Source of the DNA: Brachionus manjavacas
Taxonomy: Eukaryota > Rotifera > Eurotatoria > Ploima > Brachionidae
Assembly: GCA_019054805.1 (NCBI GenBank)
Contig: JAHQIY010000001.1
Location: 10,554,501-10,618,500, forward strand
Length of the DNA stretch: 64,000 nt
Direction: 5' to 3'
The translations under genes were made by a program, and so were the position numbers. Under the pieces are notes generated by a model that worked only from the letters and a program-made list of their open reading frames with translations, was not told the origin of the DNA and ran no database searches. This document shows positions 48,101 to 61,284 of the stretch, one piece after another (positions within the stretch are counted from its first letter, which is position 1; each line of letters begins with the position of its first letter).

Positions 48101-51100
48101 CGGATCCGAGGATGCCTGCGGGCAAAGCAAAAAAAGAAATTCCGATCAGAGCCACTGAACTGGCAAGGACCTTGCCGGCCCATGTTACCGGGTACACATC
48201 ACCATATCCTTTTCACAAATTTAGCAAAATAAAATTTCATTCTGATAAATTTAATTACCTATTGTGCACAATGTTATCTTTTTTAAATAAGAAAAAAATA
48301 AATAAAATCTTATTATTTACTGATTTTAATACATAAATTTTATTCAAATAAGATAAGAGCTACATTTTAAAAAATTAATCTCTGATAGATATTTTTGGTC
48401 TTGTGATTTCTTTTGTTGAAAGCAATATTTAAATTGTTCTATTCAAGCTAGTTTTTTTTTAAATATATTTTTTTCTTCAATTATTCAGCAAAAATGAAGG
48501 TCTTGTGGGCAGTTTTGCTGATCGCTTTTCAGCTAAGTCAACTTTGTCAATGGTAAAATTTTCAATTTTTTTAAATCGATTACCAGTTGTACTGACTTTC
48601 AATTAGATCATAAAATTCAATTCATTTTTTTCTTTCTCAGATTACGAAAAAGAATTAAAAATTTCATTATCAAAAAAAATACTATCTTAATATTTTAAAA
48701 CGAGAATAGGACCAAATTTCAAATACCAAATTTAACTATTTAAATTTTAAAATTCTGGCAAATTAAACATTCGAACACAAGTTCTAGGGTTATTTAAGTA
48801 ATTTCTCATCTAATCAAATAAAAGGTTAAAAAATACAAAAAAACAAAATTAATATAAACAAAACTAAAATTGAAAAAACTGTAAAGGAGTTGTATGCCCT
48901 ATTCATTGAATTTTCAATTTTTTTAATTTTAATTTTAAATGAAGCCAAACCTCGGTATCAACTACTTCAACATCCACCACTAAACCTACTCCTACAACTA
49001 CTTCTACAACTACTTCTACAACTACTTCTACAACTACTCCTACAACTACTCCTACAACTACTCCTACAACTACTTCTACAACTACTTCTACAACTACTTC
49101 TACAACAAGTCCAGAAACAACAATCACAACACCAAAGTCGAGCTCTACAACAACTACTTCTACAAAAGTCCCAGAAACAACCATAATTTCCATCACAACT
49201 CCAGAAGTGACAACCAATTCTGAAACTACAACTTCCAAAACTTCAACATCATCCAGATCATCATCTATAATAACAAGCGCTTTAACTTCAAGCGCAAAAG
49301 ATACAACATCCAAGTCCTATGTTCCTTCCTCAACATTTAATGCTGTAACTGTAATTTTATTTTTATTAGTAGCAGGATTAAGTGGAGCAGTTGTTTATCT
49401 ATTCATGAAATTTAGAGCAGGTTTTGGCTATAGTTCATTTAAAGCTTCTTAATTTTTAATTATTTGAATAAAATTTAATGAATTATTTTCAAATTTTCTA
49501 TACTTACCACTCCCCACCATAGACTATCAGCAAATGTATTTATTTTTGTATCATCGGCATCTTTTTCCAATAAATACATTATAAACGAACTGCTTATTAA
49601 GCTGAGAAAACCGATGTAAAATGTGGTTATTAACTCTTGCCGGTGAGCCCACACCACGGTGCCTTAATACAAATGTTAACAAAAGAAAAGAGAATTTTGT
49701 ACTTACCTAAAAGGCGCCAAGTTCCTGCTCGCCTGTCCACCCTTAGCATACGCAAAATTTGAAAAAAACGCAAACCACGGAAAGCCGCAGCGGCAAAATT
49801 TTTATGCTTGTTTTGACTATTTGCAATGACAGTAAGAGTTATACTAGCAACAATAACAGTCAAATCTGGAAGGATAAAAAATTATTCTGGCATTTTTTAA
49901 GTGATAAAGCTAACCCAAAATACAAAAAATATTCCCCATAAATTTCAGCCGTCCTTTCCATGTTTGATACCTCGATCGGCATCCAGCACTCCAAACTCGC
50001 AGTGTCAGCTCTATGCTCAACCAAACAACAATAACCATTTCCTTTATTATTATAGATTTTGATATTTTTCCAAATTATTATTTTATTTGCATAGATCACT
50101 TAGAATGGGCAATTTTTAGTAAAATAACTGGCCATTAAAATTCTTTTTAAAAAATTTAAAAAATTTTCAAAAATTGAGTTATACAAAAGTAAATTCAGCA
50201 TTATTTAGGATCTAATAGATGCTAACTTTCCGAAAAATATATTTTCAATTCTTAGCCGACTTTTTTTTCACTAAAAAATCGACAGAAACTGAGAGAAATT
50301 TTCAATATTTTTTTAATTATATTAAAATTTAATTTAATTATAATTAAGTTTATGATGTTTAACTATATTTATCATATTACCTAAAATATAATTTTAATAA
50401 AAGATTGCCAATTTTTTTGTTTTTTAGATAAAAGAAGATTAAGACTTTTTCTATAAAAAAAATCATTTTTAATGAATTTTTGTGATTTTAATGTAATTTT
50501 AACTAAAACTGCTCATTTTTGATGATTTTCGCAAATATTTAATGTATTTGATTTACTGTTTGCATAAGAACATTGCTGGCTGTCTCTTCGTATTGCGGTA
50601 TCGTGGCCAATACACTGAGTATTAGGCACAAAAAAACTGTGGCAAATCTTAAAAAAAATATTATTCAATAATGAAAATTTTTTATTTTGTAAAGATGAAA
50701 TTTTTAATTAAAAATCATATTTTTACATAACAAGTTGATAAGAAATAGCAAAAGCACCACTGGGTCTTTCAAGATAATTATAGATGGTCAATTGTAACCT
50801 TCTGTATTGTTTACCTCGCTTATTTACGGACGCATAATGAACATGCCTGCCTGTGATTAGAGACACTCTTTTTTTCTTCGAGTGAGATCTGCCTTTGTCA
50901 TTTTGGTACACTTTGTTCACGGAGAATTGACCAAATCCTCCCATAGGATACTTGGTTTGAATTTTTGGTCTCATATTTTATGATACTATTCGGCTTGTGA
51001 CTTCGTTCTAGTAGTCATTCTAGCAAGATATCGAGCTTTTATTATAAACTTATCTCTTTAAGCATTCTGCCTTGAAACCAATTGAATTAAATTCATATGC

Positions 51101-54100
51101 GATTAGATTAGCTCAAAACAGGAAGGAAAATATGGAAAGAAAATAAACAGAAATGCTTCTTAGATAGCAGAGCCATTTAGCTATTCAATTGAATTGTGTA
51201 ATTACCAATACAAAATTAATAAGGCGATTAAGCTGATTAGGATTTAATTTGAGTTATTTTTTTCCAAGAGCAAAATTTAGCTTTGAATCGAAACTTAATT
51301 GAATTCGATTTTCAAAAATTTTGCATGCTAGAAAATACTCAATTTATACAAACTAAACAGGGACTTCAATATTTTTCAGTTTGTTAAATAAATTATTTTT
51401 TAAATAGGCAATTTTTGTCAAATCGTTCCTATTCACTCAAAATAACCAAATGTAATTAATCAAGTTTATCTTTATTAATCCTAGAATTTAAATATAGCAG
51501 AGTAATTTTTTATCTAATAGACTTGTTTTTCAAATACGCACGCATCCTAAAGCCATTCGGAAAAAAATTAGAAATTGTCTTTTTAAATTAAACAATTGAA
51601 CTAATCTGAATTTCCATTAGAGTCTGATTTTTTCGACTAAAAGCTTTTTTAGATCTGAATTGATTATCTAACATTCCTTTAAAAATTACGCCTCTTTTAA
51701 AAATTTAATAAAAAATGGATAATAATCTAACAATGCAAACTTTTAATTAATTTATTTAAATTAAAAAAAATTATAAAAATTTTTTATGGTACTATGGTTG
51801 ATAAAACGAAAAATCCTGACTGATCTAAAACATGTATTAAGGTTCGAGTACTTAAAATATTTGCGAATTAAATTCAATTTAGTTGACAAATCTCTTAATC
51901 GATTAATATTTTTAATCGGATTAAATTCAATTTTTGTTTTGCATAATTTATTTTGTTTGCTTTTAAAAAAAAAATAAGCTTGTTGGAGCAAATTTTCCTC
52001 AAAATTATTACAAGTGACAAAAACTTGAAATTCTGGACTATTTAGTTCCTGATAGATTTCTAGTTGAGCGGAACCCTGGCTTGATTGAAGAGTTAAATGC
52101 AACATGTCCTCGAGAAAAAAACTTGTATGATTTATGAATGATAATTTCTGTCAAATTTAACAAATTAAAATTAGATGTTTTAAAACACTTTGAGATGATT
52201 GATATGATATAATTTATCATAGTTGGCTGAAGGAATCCTTATATCCCGTATTGAAATCACTATTCGGGTTAAGAGAAATGAAATAAATAATTATTTAAGC
52301 AATTTATCGTAAAAATATTTACAATTAAATTGAAACAATTGCCATAATGGATAATGGTGGTAAACACAAATTTTGCAGCAGTTTTAAATTTTTGCATTTC
52401 TTAAATATTCAACAGAAAAAAAGCATCAGTCTTAAACTAATTAGGTTTATTGGAAATTTTATTTAATTTAAATAAAAAAAATAGCAAAAAATAATTAGTT
52501 AGAATGAAAACACACTTGCCAATATTTGTTCAGCCCTCTTATTTTTTTCAAATAAAATATTGTTATTTCCGTGCTACCTCATGCAATTTTTTAAGCACTA
52601 CAAAATTTATCCAACATAAATAAAAATTTCCTCACAAAATTCTATTTCTATTTGAGCCTTTCATTAAAAAAAATTCGCTTGGAATCAGATATCATTATGA
52701 AACTTGTTATATTTCCGCCAAGATAACAAAACTCAAATCAAATAAGCTAGCAACTAAATGTTGTTTTAACAACGGAGAGTATTATTTTTGACTGCTAATG
52801 GAAAGTGTCTCAATGTTCAATTTTAATTGTATCCGTAAACCTTGGAAACAATACCTGAATAATTATTGTCTTTTATAAAAACCAAGTTTTTATTGCCGTC
52901 AAAAAAATTTCAATTTAAAAACTATCAAAGAATTTTTCCTAGAATATTGATTTAAAATTCCCTTGAGAAAATAGTGACAAACCTATCGATTAATAGCAAA
53001 AAAATTCTGCTTCAATATTATTTTCCATCTCGAATGTCATCAATAGTTAAGTAGTTTAACTATTTATTAAAAAAAATTGCCAAGGCATATATTTTTTACT
53101 TATTTTAATCATTTTACACTTTTTTCATCACTCAAGAGATTCTTTTTTAAATAAAAAGTAATAATAATAATGAAAACTACAATTTGAAGAGTAAGAGCTA
53201 AATAATTATATTCATTAATTTTAATTAGATAAAATATTCGAGAAAAAAATTTAAAAATGGGATTAATTAAAAATTATATTAATTTTTCAAGGAAGATTTT
53301 TTAATTAAGGGCTAATGGTAAATTTACTTTTCGCTGCATGCTTGCTTTATATTATCCATGTTTTTTTTCTGATAAAAAAAATTTCGAATTTTAATTGTGG
53401 CTTTTATCTGTTCTTTTTCAAATTGACTCATTGCCTAATATTTTTCTTCGATTAAATTCACTAAATCAAATAGATAATTAGCAATTAATTCAATCAAATG
53501 AATCAAATTGCTAAATTATTTTTCGACTGAAAAGATTTTCAATATTGAAGATAAATAAAATTTATAATATTTAAATTTAATTTTTAAAAATATCTAATTT
53601 TAACACATCTAGCTGTGAGAATGATTTAATTACAATACTGTCCCTATTAATAAATTGAAATAATTCGATTCCAAATAAACCGAAAAATCACAGCGTTTTA
53701 CCGCTAGTCCTGACTTAGAGCAACTGCACTTTGGTTTTTACCTTCGACAATCTTTTAATTCATTAATGGAAAAAATAATCAAATAATTCATTTATTTAAA
53801 ATATTAAAAATAATGTGTTGACTGCTTTTTTGAAACAATAGAATACACTGACTTCCAAAGTAAAGAAAATATTTAATCAAAAAATTTTAATTATAAACTG
53901 ATTGCATGGTGCTTAAAGGGCACGAATCTAAACTTGCTCTCCCATGAGGATTCATGATTAAAAATCTATTATTCTAAGTCTGAAAAAACGCTTGATTATT
54001 TGGGAACAAAAAACTTATTAAAACAATAATGCAAATTTTATAATGTATTTAAGCATACAAATTTTAGTGAGATATCTGTCAATTTGGCAATATAAAAAAA

Positions 54101-55868
54101 ATAATGGCATACACATTTGATCTTATTTAATATCAAACTGTTTTTATAAATTGTTTCTGATAAAAGTCGAAAAAAATATCTGTTTAATTCCTATCATTTA
54201 ACTTGGTATTTAACTAAATAGCAAAAATTTAACATACTATTTAATCCTCTCTAATAAAAATATTTAGAATTAATTTTAGTTTTTGCATCAAAAATCAGCC
54301 ATTGTCAGTGTACTGTGTCAAATTTTGGGCTTTGTGTGAAAAGGTAGATAATCCAAAATGTAATTTAAGCTTTCTTATTCAAACAAAAGTGTCCTGAATA
54401 CTTGGCAATAATCTTTGATTAGAATAATTGTTCGATAATCGAACAGGAAATTATTTAACTCGAAATAAAAGACAATTCAAAGAAAAATTTCATCTAAAAA
54501 ATAGGAAAAAATTACATTAAGATGTGATACAATCCTGATTTCCATCCTCTGGGTCGTTCCAAATAGTTGTAAATTTTACACTGCCAAATTCTGTATTTAA
54601 AATTTCGGCTCTTGTTTGCGTTCATAATCCTGTTGTTTAATTTTGATTTTGTTTGAATGTTCGATTCGTCGAATGTTGTAGTTCTAGTTGATTTTCGATT
54701 TTGCTGTCCTGAAATATTAAAATTAAAAAAACATTTAAGAGAAAAATAATGTTTTCTTAGCTTTTAAAGTAATTAATCTTTTTTTTAAGGTAAAAAAATC
54801 TAATAAAATTATATTAAAAAAGTTTTTAATTTCTAAATTGCTTTTAACAAAGTAATTGAAAGTTTTAAGCAACTTTAGACTGGTTTTTTGTGCATAAAAC
54901 AATTTTCAAAATACCTAGGCCTTAGTTTAAACGCCTGATTATATGCCTTTAGCCTATAACTATTAAACATTTTCATACGCAATTTGATTTTTAGCGTAAT
55001 TAAGGAATCCTTATAGCCAAAATTATATTCAACTATTTAATTGATTTTTTTGAATTATAAAAAAACAAAAAAGCAAACCAAGTAATGATTCGTGTGGATC
55101 AGTGTTGTCTTGATTTGGCAAGGAATCTTGATTATCGTTTATTTGCTCATTCGGATTCGGAAAATTGATTGATTCTTGCTGCCGCTTCCAGTCTAAATTT
55201 GAATTAATGTATTTAACTGTTTTATTAAGGGAATTTGAGTTCATTTTGTTTAAGGTGTTGGCAATTTTGTAATCTTGGCTCAAAATGGTTGTCATCATCA
55301 TCGAGTCAGTTTTATCCATCCTGGCCAACTTGGACTTGCAGCCCGAAGATAAAATGTGATGATGACGACTACCAGGCACTGGGGTAAATTTTGAATTTGA
55401 GTTTGCGCCTGATTTTTCCGTCAAATTTCCTACCGAATTGTGTTTACACTCTTTTAAACCTTTAGAGTCATGGTTGGCCATAGTCGAATCAGACTGGTTT
55501 ATCTCATTTAAATTATATGAGATGCTCTCACTATTATTGTCCTCTTGGTTAAAGCAGTGCCTCAGAGTCTTAAGTATTTGCTGGTTATGGGAGCTATTGG
55601 AACCAGCATGCATGACTTTATAATTACTAAGGTCAACAACAAAATCGTTCTTACGTAATTGGTCCGAAAAGGGCTTCTTTTTGGGCAGCTTGGCGTTGAA
55701 CATTACCCTGCTTTCAAAGTCGAGCTCGCGTATTGGCACCATAACTCGTCGGACCGAACTCGAATAGTCATCGTAATCGCTGGACAGTGAATTTGACGAA
55801 TTAGGCAAATTGGCATTTTTCATTTTTATAACTCTGCAATTGCTCGGCTTTTTAAACACATTAAACAA
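45165..55868 (-). CDS. KCNQ: KCNQ (Kv7) voltage-gated potassium channel
   Basis: Canonical exons in transcript order: 55868-55079, 54708-54516, 50647-50557, 50041-49915, 49865-49707, 49662-49508, 48277-48259, 48208-47164, 47105-47012, 46100-45165; 3609 nt, 1202 residues, all phases agree. Features: 263-residue polar N-terminal exon, pre-S1 [11 protein letters not shown]1 [13 protein letters not shown]2-S3 [18 protein letters not shown]4 [20 protein letters not shown] with the usual Kv7 charges, S5-pore [15 protein letters not shown] and YADSLWWG-like FADSLWWGV, filter TIGYGD, S6 [19 protein letters not shown]. Then come the calmodulin-binding helix A ([13 protein letters not shown]), helix B/C ([20 protein letters not shown]) and coiled-coil helix D ([23 protein letters not shown]). 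A 300-residue polar tail ends it. Expected role: M-type subthreshold K+ current. An alternative start exon lies at 50974-50727. Confidence 0.95.
48259..48277 (-). CDS. KCNQ: 19-nt KCNQ microexon encoding the pore helix end and filter start
   Basis: Minus-strand AAAAAG then ATAACATTGTGCACAATAG then GTAATT. The 19 bases code ITLCTI plus one base of Gly; the next exon supplies the rest (YGD). Phase is exact on both sides: exon 49662-49508 ends on a whole codon after GGV and exon 48208-47164 begins with two bases. Family members read (T/V)TLTTIGYGD or TVTTIGYGD here, so this gene has Cys in place of the Thr before the filter Thr. Skipping this exon would delete half the filter and shift frame. 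Confidence 0.9.
48494..49452 (+). CDS. Mucin-like single-pass membrane protein nested in a KCNQ intron
   Basis: Two exons, 48494-48552 and 48945-49452, with a 392-bp GT-AG intron in phase; 188 residues. Exon 1 is a signal peptide ([19 protein letters not shown]). Exon 2 is almost entirely Ser/Thr/Pro: a tandem block of TTST/TTTP units (about 48970-49110) then a degenerate Thr/Ser-rich stalk, a hydrophobic helix ([20 protein letters not shown]) and a short tail [15 protein letters not shown]. The ectodomain is essentially all stalk, expected to be heavily O-glycosylated. AATAAA follows at about 49468. It lies in the KCNQ intron 48278-49507 on the opposite strand and its 3' end is within 60 bp of a KCNQ exon. 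No family is recognised beyond the mucin-like character. Confidence 0.8.
48968..49110. repeat. 12-bp coding minisatellite
   Basis: About eleven near-perfect copies of ACTACTTCTACA / ACTACTCCTACA, differing mainly at one T/C that switches Ser to Pro. In the plus frame they encode the Thr-Thr-Ser/Pro-Thr stalk. Copy number is likely variable. Confidence 0.9.
50727..50974 (-). CDS. KCNQ: Alternative first coding exon of KCNQ
   Basis: An 82-codon open frame from ATG 50974-50972, ending with two bases before a GTAAAA donor, the same phase as the canonical exon at 54708-54516. It encodes a basic N-terminus ([22 protein letters not shown]) and then its own version of the pre-S1 segment, [20 protein letters not shown]. 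It lies only 79 bp before the S1 exon. Using it would replace about 327 canonical N-terminal residues with 82, giving a 957-residue channel. It must have a separate promoter or 5' leader, which I cannot identify. It is supported by conservation of YRRLQ...YN-LERP as well as by phase. Confidence 0.8.
50975..54515. other. KCNQ: KCNQ intron between the alternative first exon and the canonical exon 2
   Basis: About 3.5 kb of AT-rich DNA. Frames of 60-114 codons near 51761-52220 occur on both strands over the same bases and show no family features. The promoter for the short form would be expected in its 3' part, on the minus strand near 51000. Confidence 0.5.
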
Positions 55869-58800
55869 TTAAAAAAGGTCTTGTATATCGATTAGTGGTG
55901 CAAACACTTATTTTCAACACATAACATTTAGTGAATTTTGCTTGGAATTTTTTTTAATAACAGGATGGTAAGGTTTAATAATCTGTCATAAAAAAAATAA
56001 AAAATTTTATGTGAACAAATTAGTGCATGATTATATGTTCAGCTTTCCTAGACAGTATCCTTTAAGGAGCTTGACGGAATTAAAATTTAATTATATCTGT
56101 GAATGATAATGTAAATAAGAATGTTAAAAGAAGGCATGCAAACCAAAAATAAAATTTGCTTTTTCTTTTTTTGAGTGCCGTTACCATAAAAAGAACCGAT
56201 CAAAATCACAACCTTAAATTTGTGTACCTGATTTATGTTCAATTTGAAAGAATTTATTTTTTTTCTAAAATAAGAAAATTTAAGTCAAAAAGAAAAAAAT
56301 TAAAATTCCTAAAGAATTCTATTTAATATATTTGTATTTAGAAGAAGAAAAAATTATTTTCTATTTACCTTTTTTTATTCTCTCAAAAATTCATCGACTG
56401 AACAATAATCATCAAAAAAATTAGCAAAACATCATATAAAAAGTTAAAAAATAATTAAATATCGACTGACCGATAAACTTATGTCTGACAATCGACTTTT
56501 TTTGCTTTTTCGAGTTTTTTTAATTGTTTTAGTTAAAGAAATTATTTCATTTGATCTCTTAGCTCCTTTGGGGTAAATAATTTGAAAAATAAAATTTTAC
56601 TTTCATAATTTATCTTGTAAGGATGTAAAAATTCTGAATTAATGGAAGAGTGCAAAATTATAATCAGTAAACTATTTGACAATGAAATTTTTCAAATTTA
56701 AATTTTCTGATTTTTTTGATTCTCAAATGATTTAAATTACCTCACACGCATTTTTTCCTTATACATAAACTCTTTTTTTATTAGAAAATGTGTCTATTAC
56801 ATTATATGGTAGTTTTTTCCTAAGCAATTTTTGTTCAGGAATTGAAAATGTAAAATTTTTAAGTTTATGCCAACAATTGTTCACAACAAAATAAAGATAT
56901 AATAAAAATAAGAGAACAATTCAAATTTGAATTAATTTGTTAAAAAACTTTAAAAAGGAACTTAAATAAAACATGGTACAATGTGTCATAATATGAACGC
57001 TATCATTAACTAAAAGTAAATAAAAATATTTTTTGATTTAAAACAAAATTATGTGATTTGAAAGAAGAAAAAAAATTAGCTCAATTTACTACGTGACATG
57101 AAAAAATTTCCAAATCTAAAAACAAGGTACATTTTGGTGATTTTCTTGGAATTGATTGGGTTCATTTTGAACAATAATAAACTGTACCTAGTATCGATAA
57201 ATTCAAACTTTTAAAAACCTTTTTGAGAATGCAATACGATGAATAATTGCACTTATTTTTTTTCTAAGAGAAAATACATTTGAACATTTATTCTGAACAA
57301 AATGCTGCAATTGATATCGAATTTGAATTAATTGCTTTTAAATGTGAATAATATTTCAGTTACGCTAGTGAAATTTCGATTCATAATATTGTCCATAAAT
57401 TGAAAAGATCAATGGTCATTTGAAAATGGCGGAAAACTACAATTAAATTACGAAAATAATTTATTTATTATTTGAATTTGGAAAAAAAATTAAAATTCTA
57501 AAATCGATTGAAAAACATAAAAAAATTATATTTTATTTAAATTATAAAATTGATTTTTTGTTGTTTTTAAGGTCTAAACAAAAGCAAAAAATTATTAAAA
57601 TTTGGCTCTAAAATTTTTCAGGAAACAAAAATTAAAAGCTATCTGCACACGCTTTTATTATAAAATAAATTCGAGCCAAATTTATATCCACTAATGACAA
57701 TTTTATCTCTATGATAAAAAAAACTTGTTGCATTTTCTTAACAAACTTGAAACCTGTGATGAATAGTCTATTGCAATGATTAATAAACTTCGTTTTTTAA
57801 TTTAGTGGTTTTAATTAAAAAAAAACATTTTCATAAATCAATCTCCAAACAAAAAAGAGTAGATTTTTCAAAGCTTATCTCCAAAAACTTGAACTACATT
57901 TTTGTCTCTTATCTAAAAGAACATCAGCAACAAGAACAAATCAGCGTATTTAAAATTAATTTATTAATTAGGCTCAATTCTAAGTTTTAAATAATGCAAT
58001 TTATTTCAAAAAGTAAATATATTAAAAAACAATTAAGTTAATCAAGATGCTTAAATCTATACTGAAAAAACAAATTTAATAGCACAATTATCTTTTTTCT
58101 AATATTTTCGCTTCAAAAACCCAAATTTTATACCAACTCAGAAATCATGCTCTTGTTATCCAACTCTTGGTTTAATTCCAAAAACCCTAAGATTAGCTAA
58201 GATTTAAATAAAGAGCCGGAAAATATATGCCACATTGCCAACATATCTCCTAAATTAAAATACATGTGTTGTTTATCCGATTTAAAAATTCGGATTAATT
58301 CATTTCCGCCTAATTCAAAAATTGAATTAAACGCTTTTTTTCCTTGAAGTATTTATTAGATTGCATAGATTGGAATATTGATGCTAAATTTAATAAAACT
58401 TGTTTCCCGCAAAAAATTATTTTTTAAATTCAAATCTAAATTTTTCGGTTTTCTTTTATTTTAAATGATAAATGAATGGAGGTGTAGTTAATAAGTTCGA
58501 ATCTAGAACTTAATTTTATTAAAAAATCAATTTCCCATTTTTATTTATGAATATTTAGCAGATTGAAACCACTGGGACTAGGAATTCAACAAACAGCTAC
58601 ATTGATTAAAAAATGACTTGAATTATCCTGAATTAAAATTTCGAATGACTGAATTCACTAGATTCAAAATTAACAAAATCCTATTTGATTAATAATTTGC
58701 TGAAAAATCAACTTTATGTTTAGTTTAATAATTCCGAGCTATCTTTGAAAATCTCAGTTTGACTTAATCTATAATTAAATTTTTCATAAAAAAATAAATA

Positions 58801-61284
58801 AATGAAAATTAATGAAAATGGCTAATAACGGAGTTGACAAAATAAAAATTTTGATTTCTTAAGACTAGAAGGAAATGAATCAGTGTGTTGTATATGAAAG
58901 TGTAAATTAAAGTTAGCTCTTTGCTCGGAACATAATTCGCGTTATTAAATTTCTAATATCGTCTCGTTTTTCACTATCTAATCCGGTTGAAGAAAATAAT
59001 CATGAAAATAATATTTATCCGCTTTGTTTCCTATGAAGATAGTTTTCTGGAAACGCAACCTTGTCGATATAATCAAAAATTTGGCTCGATAATAAATAGC
59101 ATCGATTAAAAATTTTAATTTCAAATTAAAATTTTAATTATATTAACAATATTATGAAATAGGAATGAAATTTAATATTTCACTATTATTCGTTTTAGAC
59201 ATAACTGAGAAACTAATTAATTATCAGCCACGAGTCTGCTTTGATAGCTGAACTGATCTAGAAGAACGAGTTTATTTTATTTATCAATTTTTTAAAATTT
59301 ATTTTCAATTAAATTAGTTTGTGAAATAATCTAAAATTAAAAACTATTCTGATCCTTAAGAGGGCATTTTTTATGGTATTTAATTTTGCCAAAAATTAAA
59401 CAAGATAAGGACCCAAATTTTTAATCGCTAGAAACCAATTTTGAAAAACATATTCTACAAATAATTAAAATGATATTAAAGCGTTTTTCTTAGAATAAAT
59501 TTAAGATAATATCCTATTCAAGTTCTTGGAGGTTTTTCTGATAAAATTTTATCAAATAAAATACGCAAACGGAGCCTTATTCTAGTAAAGGAGAGTTTTT
59601 GTATAAAATAGTTATTTTAAAATTTTCTTGTTTAAATAAAACATTTATTTAACAATATTTTTAATCTATCAATTAGAGATGTCTAAAGTAAAATTTAAGA
59701 ACAAACTACTCTATTACGCTAATAATTTACTTGATCCTTTTTTTAGATGATTTTTCATCATAATTTAATTATTGATCTAATGATTTACTTTTTCTCTTAA
59801 TTCTACTAAATTAGACTTTTTAAAAATAAATTTTCAAAGAGTTGTTTAAAATTTATTGAATAAAAAATTAGATTTATTTATGTTCTTTGGCTGCATTTTA
59901 ACTTAAAAAAGCAACGTTTATTTTTAACTAATTTAATTACTTACCTGATACTAAATACTTCTCCTAATCCAGGATTACTTAAGAAATCGGCAAAAATAAA
60001 CAAGGTTTATTTTTATTCTGAAAGATATTCTTTTTGCGACAATCGAATTGGTAAATTAATTTTTAATTAGAAATTGAATAATTTTGAGGAAAAATCTAAT
60101 TTGTAGATGACGCCAAAAAAATTTAATATTTTAAATATGGAATTATCTCCTTTTTGTGAAATAATTTAATAACAAAATAAATGATCCTATTAGAATACGG
60201 TCTAGATAAGCTTTGAAAAATTAATGCTATTTTTCTTAAAATTTCAACTTTATTCTGAAACAAATTTTATTTTAAATAAAATTTTGCTATTTTCTATAAG
60301 TTTCGACTTGATCGCTTTGATCTAAAAATAAATTCTATTGATTTTAAAACATTAAACTGGATATTCTTTATTTACCGGTAATGAAGAAATAAAAAGTTTT
60401 TTCATTTACAAAAATCCGGTTTCTTTATTGAAAACTAAAGCTATTAAGTTTAACATTACTAGTCTCTTTAAGCCTAAATTTAATTCATTTGTTTCATTTT
60501 CCGCTTTTGAATCCTAAGAGTTTCAAAATTTTCAATAATAATCAAATTTTTAAGCTTAATAAATTGACATTTTTCATTTAAAAAAATATTAAATATGCTT
60601 CTTGGCAAAAAATATTTGCTAGTTTTGTATCTAGTCTGTAATATAAATATTAATCTAATTAGCGTCAAAAAAAAGATTTTAATCTGAATAATTCCATTAG
60701 TTTTCAATTAGCTTTCGATTGACTCGCGGAATTGTCTTCACCTAAGGCGTATTATTAATTCATGTTCTCTCTAAATTTGTTTCGATTTAATTTGATCGTG
60801 CTTTACTCAAAATCCTGAAGCAAATTGCACGGAAAGTTTCAGCAATTTTTCAGACGAAAAAAATAATTGATTAGATTCAAGTAGATTTAAATTTACTAAA
60901 CTAAATCAAATTTAAAGAAAATTTTTATCATCAATTTTCTTAAAAGCTAATAATTACATTAAGCCAAAATATGCAAATCTTTGAAATTTTAAAATAAAAA
61001 AACTACCAAATAATTTGTTTTAAAAATTAAAAGACAATTTGAGAGCAACTTGAAAAATCGACTCCAATATGTTTAGTACTTTTTCAAAAATTATAAAAGC
61101 ATTTATTATAAATGTTATTTTTTTGCAATTTTTTGTCGAAATTCTGGCTATACTTTTTAAGAAATGATATTAATCCAAAAAGCTTAAATGATTTCGTATT
61201 GTGAAAACTGTGAACAAACCAAGAAGGTATTATTCCATTATTTAAAAAAAAACAACTAATTAAATTCTTAACCATACTTCAAAG
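55869..61284. other. Intergenic region upstream of KCNQ, no gene seen
   Basis: About 5.4 kb of AT-rich DNA. Short frames at 57805-57990, 60480-60707 and 61084-61275 have no domain, signal or conserved composition and are treated as chance. The canonical KCNQ promoter and 5' exons of the coiled-coil gene at 61285 are probably in here. Confidence 0.5.

Noticed and set aside
47911..48183. 90-residue minus-strand frame overlapping the KCNQ S6/helix A exon
   Set aside because: Out of frame with the strongly conserved KCNQ coding sequence on the same strand.
48903..49313. 136-residue minus-strand frame rich in [11 protein letters not shown]
   Set aside because: It is the antisense shadow of the Thr-rich repeat of the nested plus-strand gene and has no independent support.
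51761..52220. Overlapping frames of 60-114 codons in the KCNQ intron
   Set aside because: Overlapping frames on both strands without recognisable features; composition is that of the surrounding noncoding DNA.
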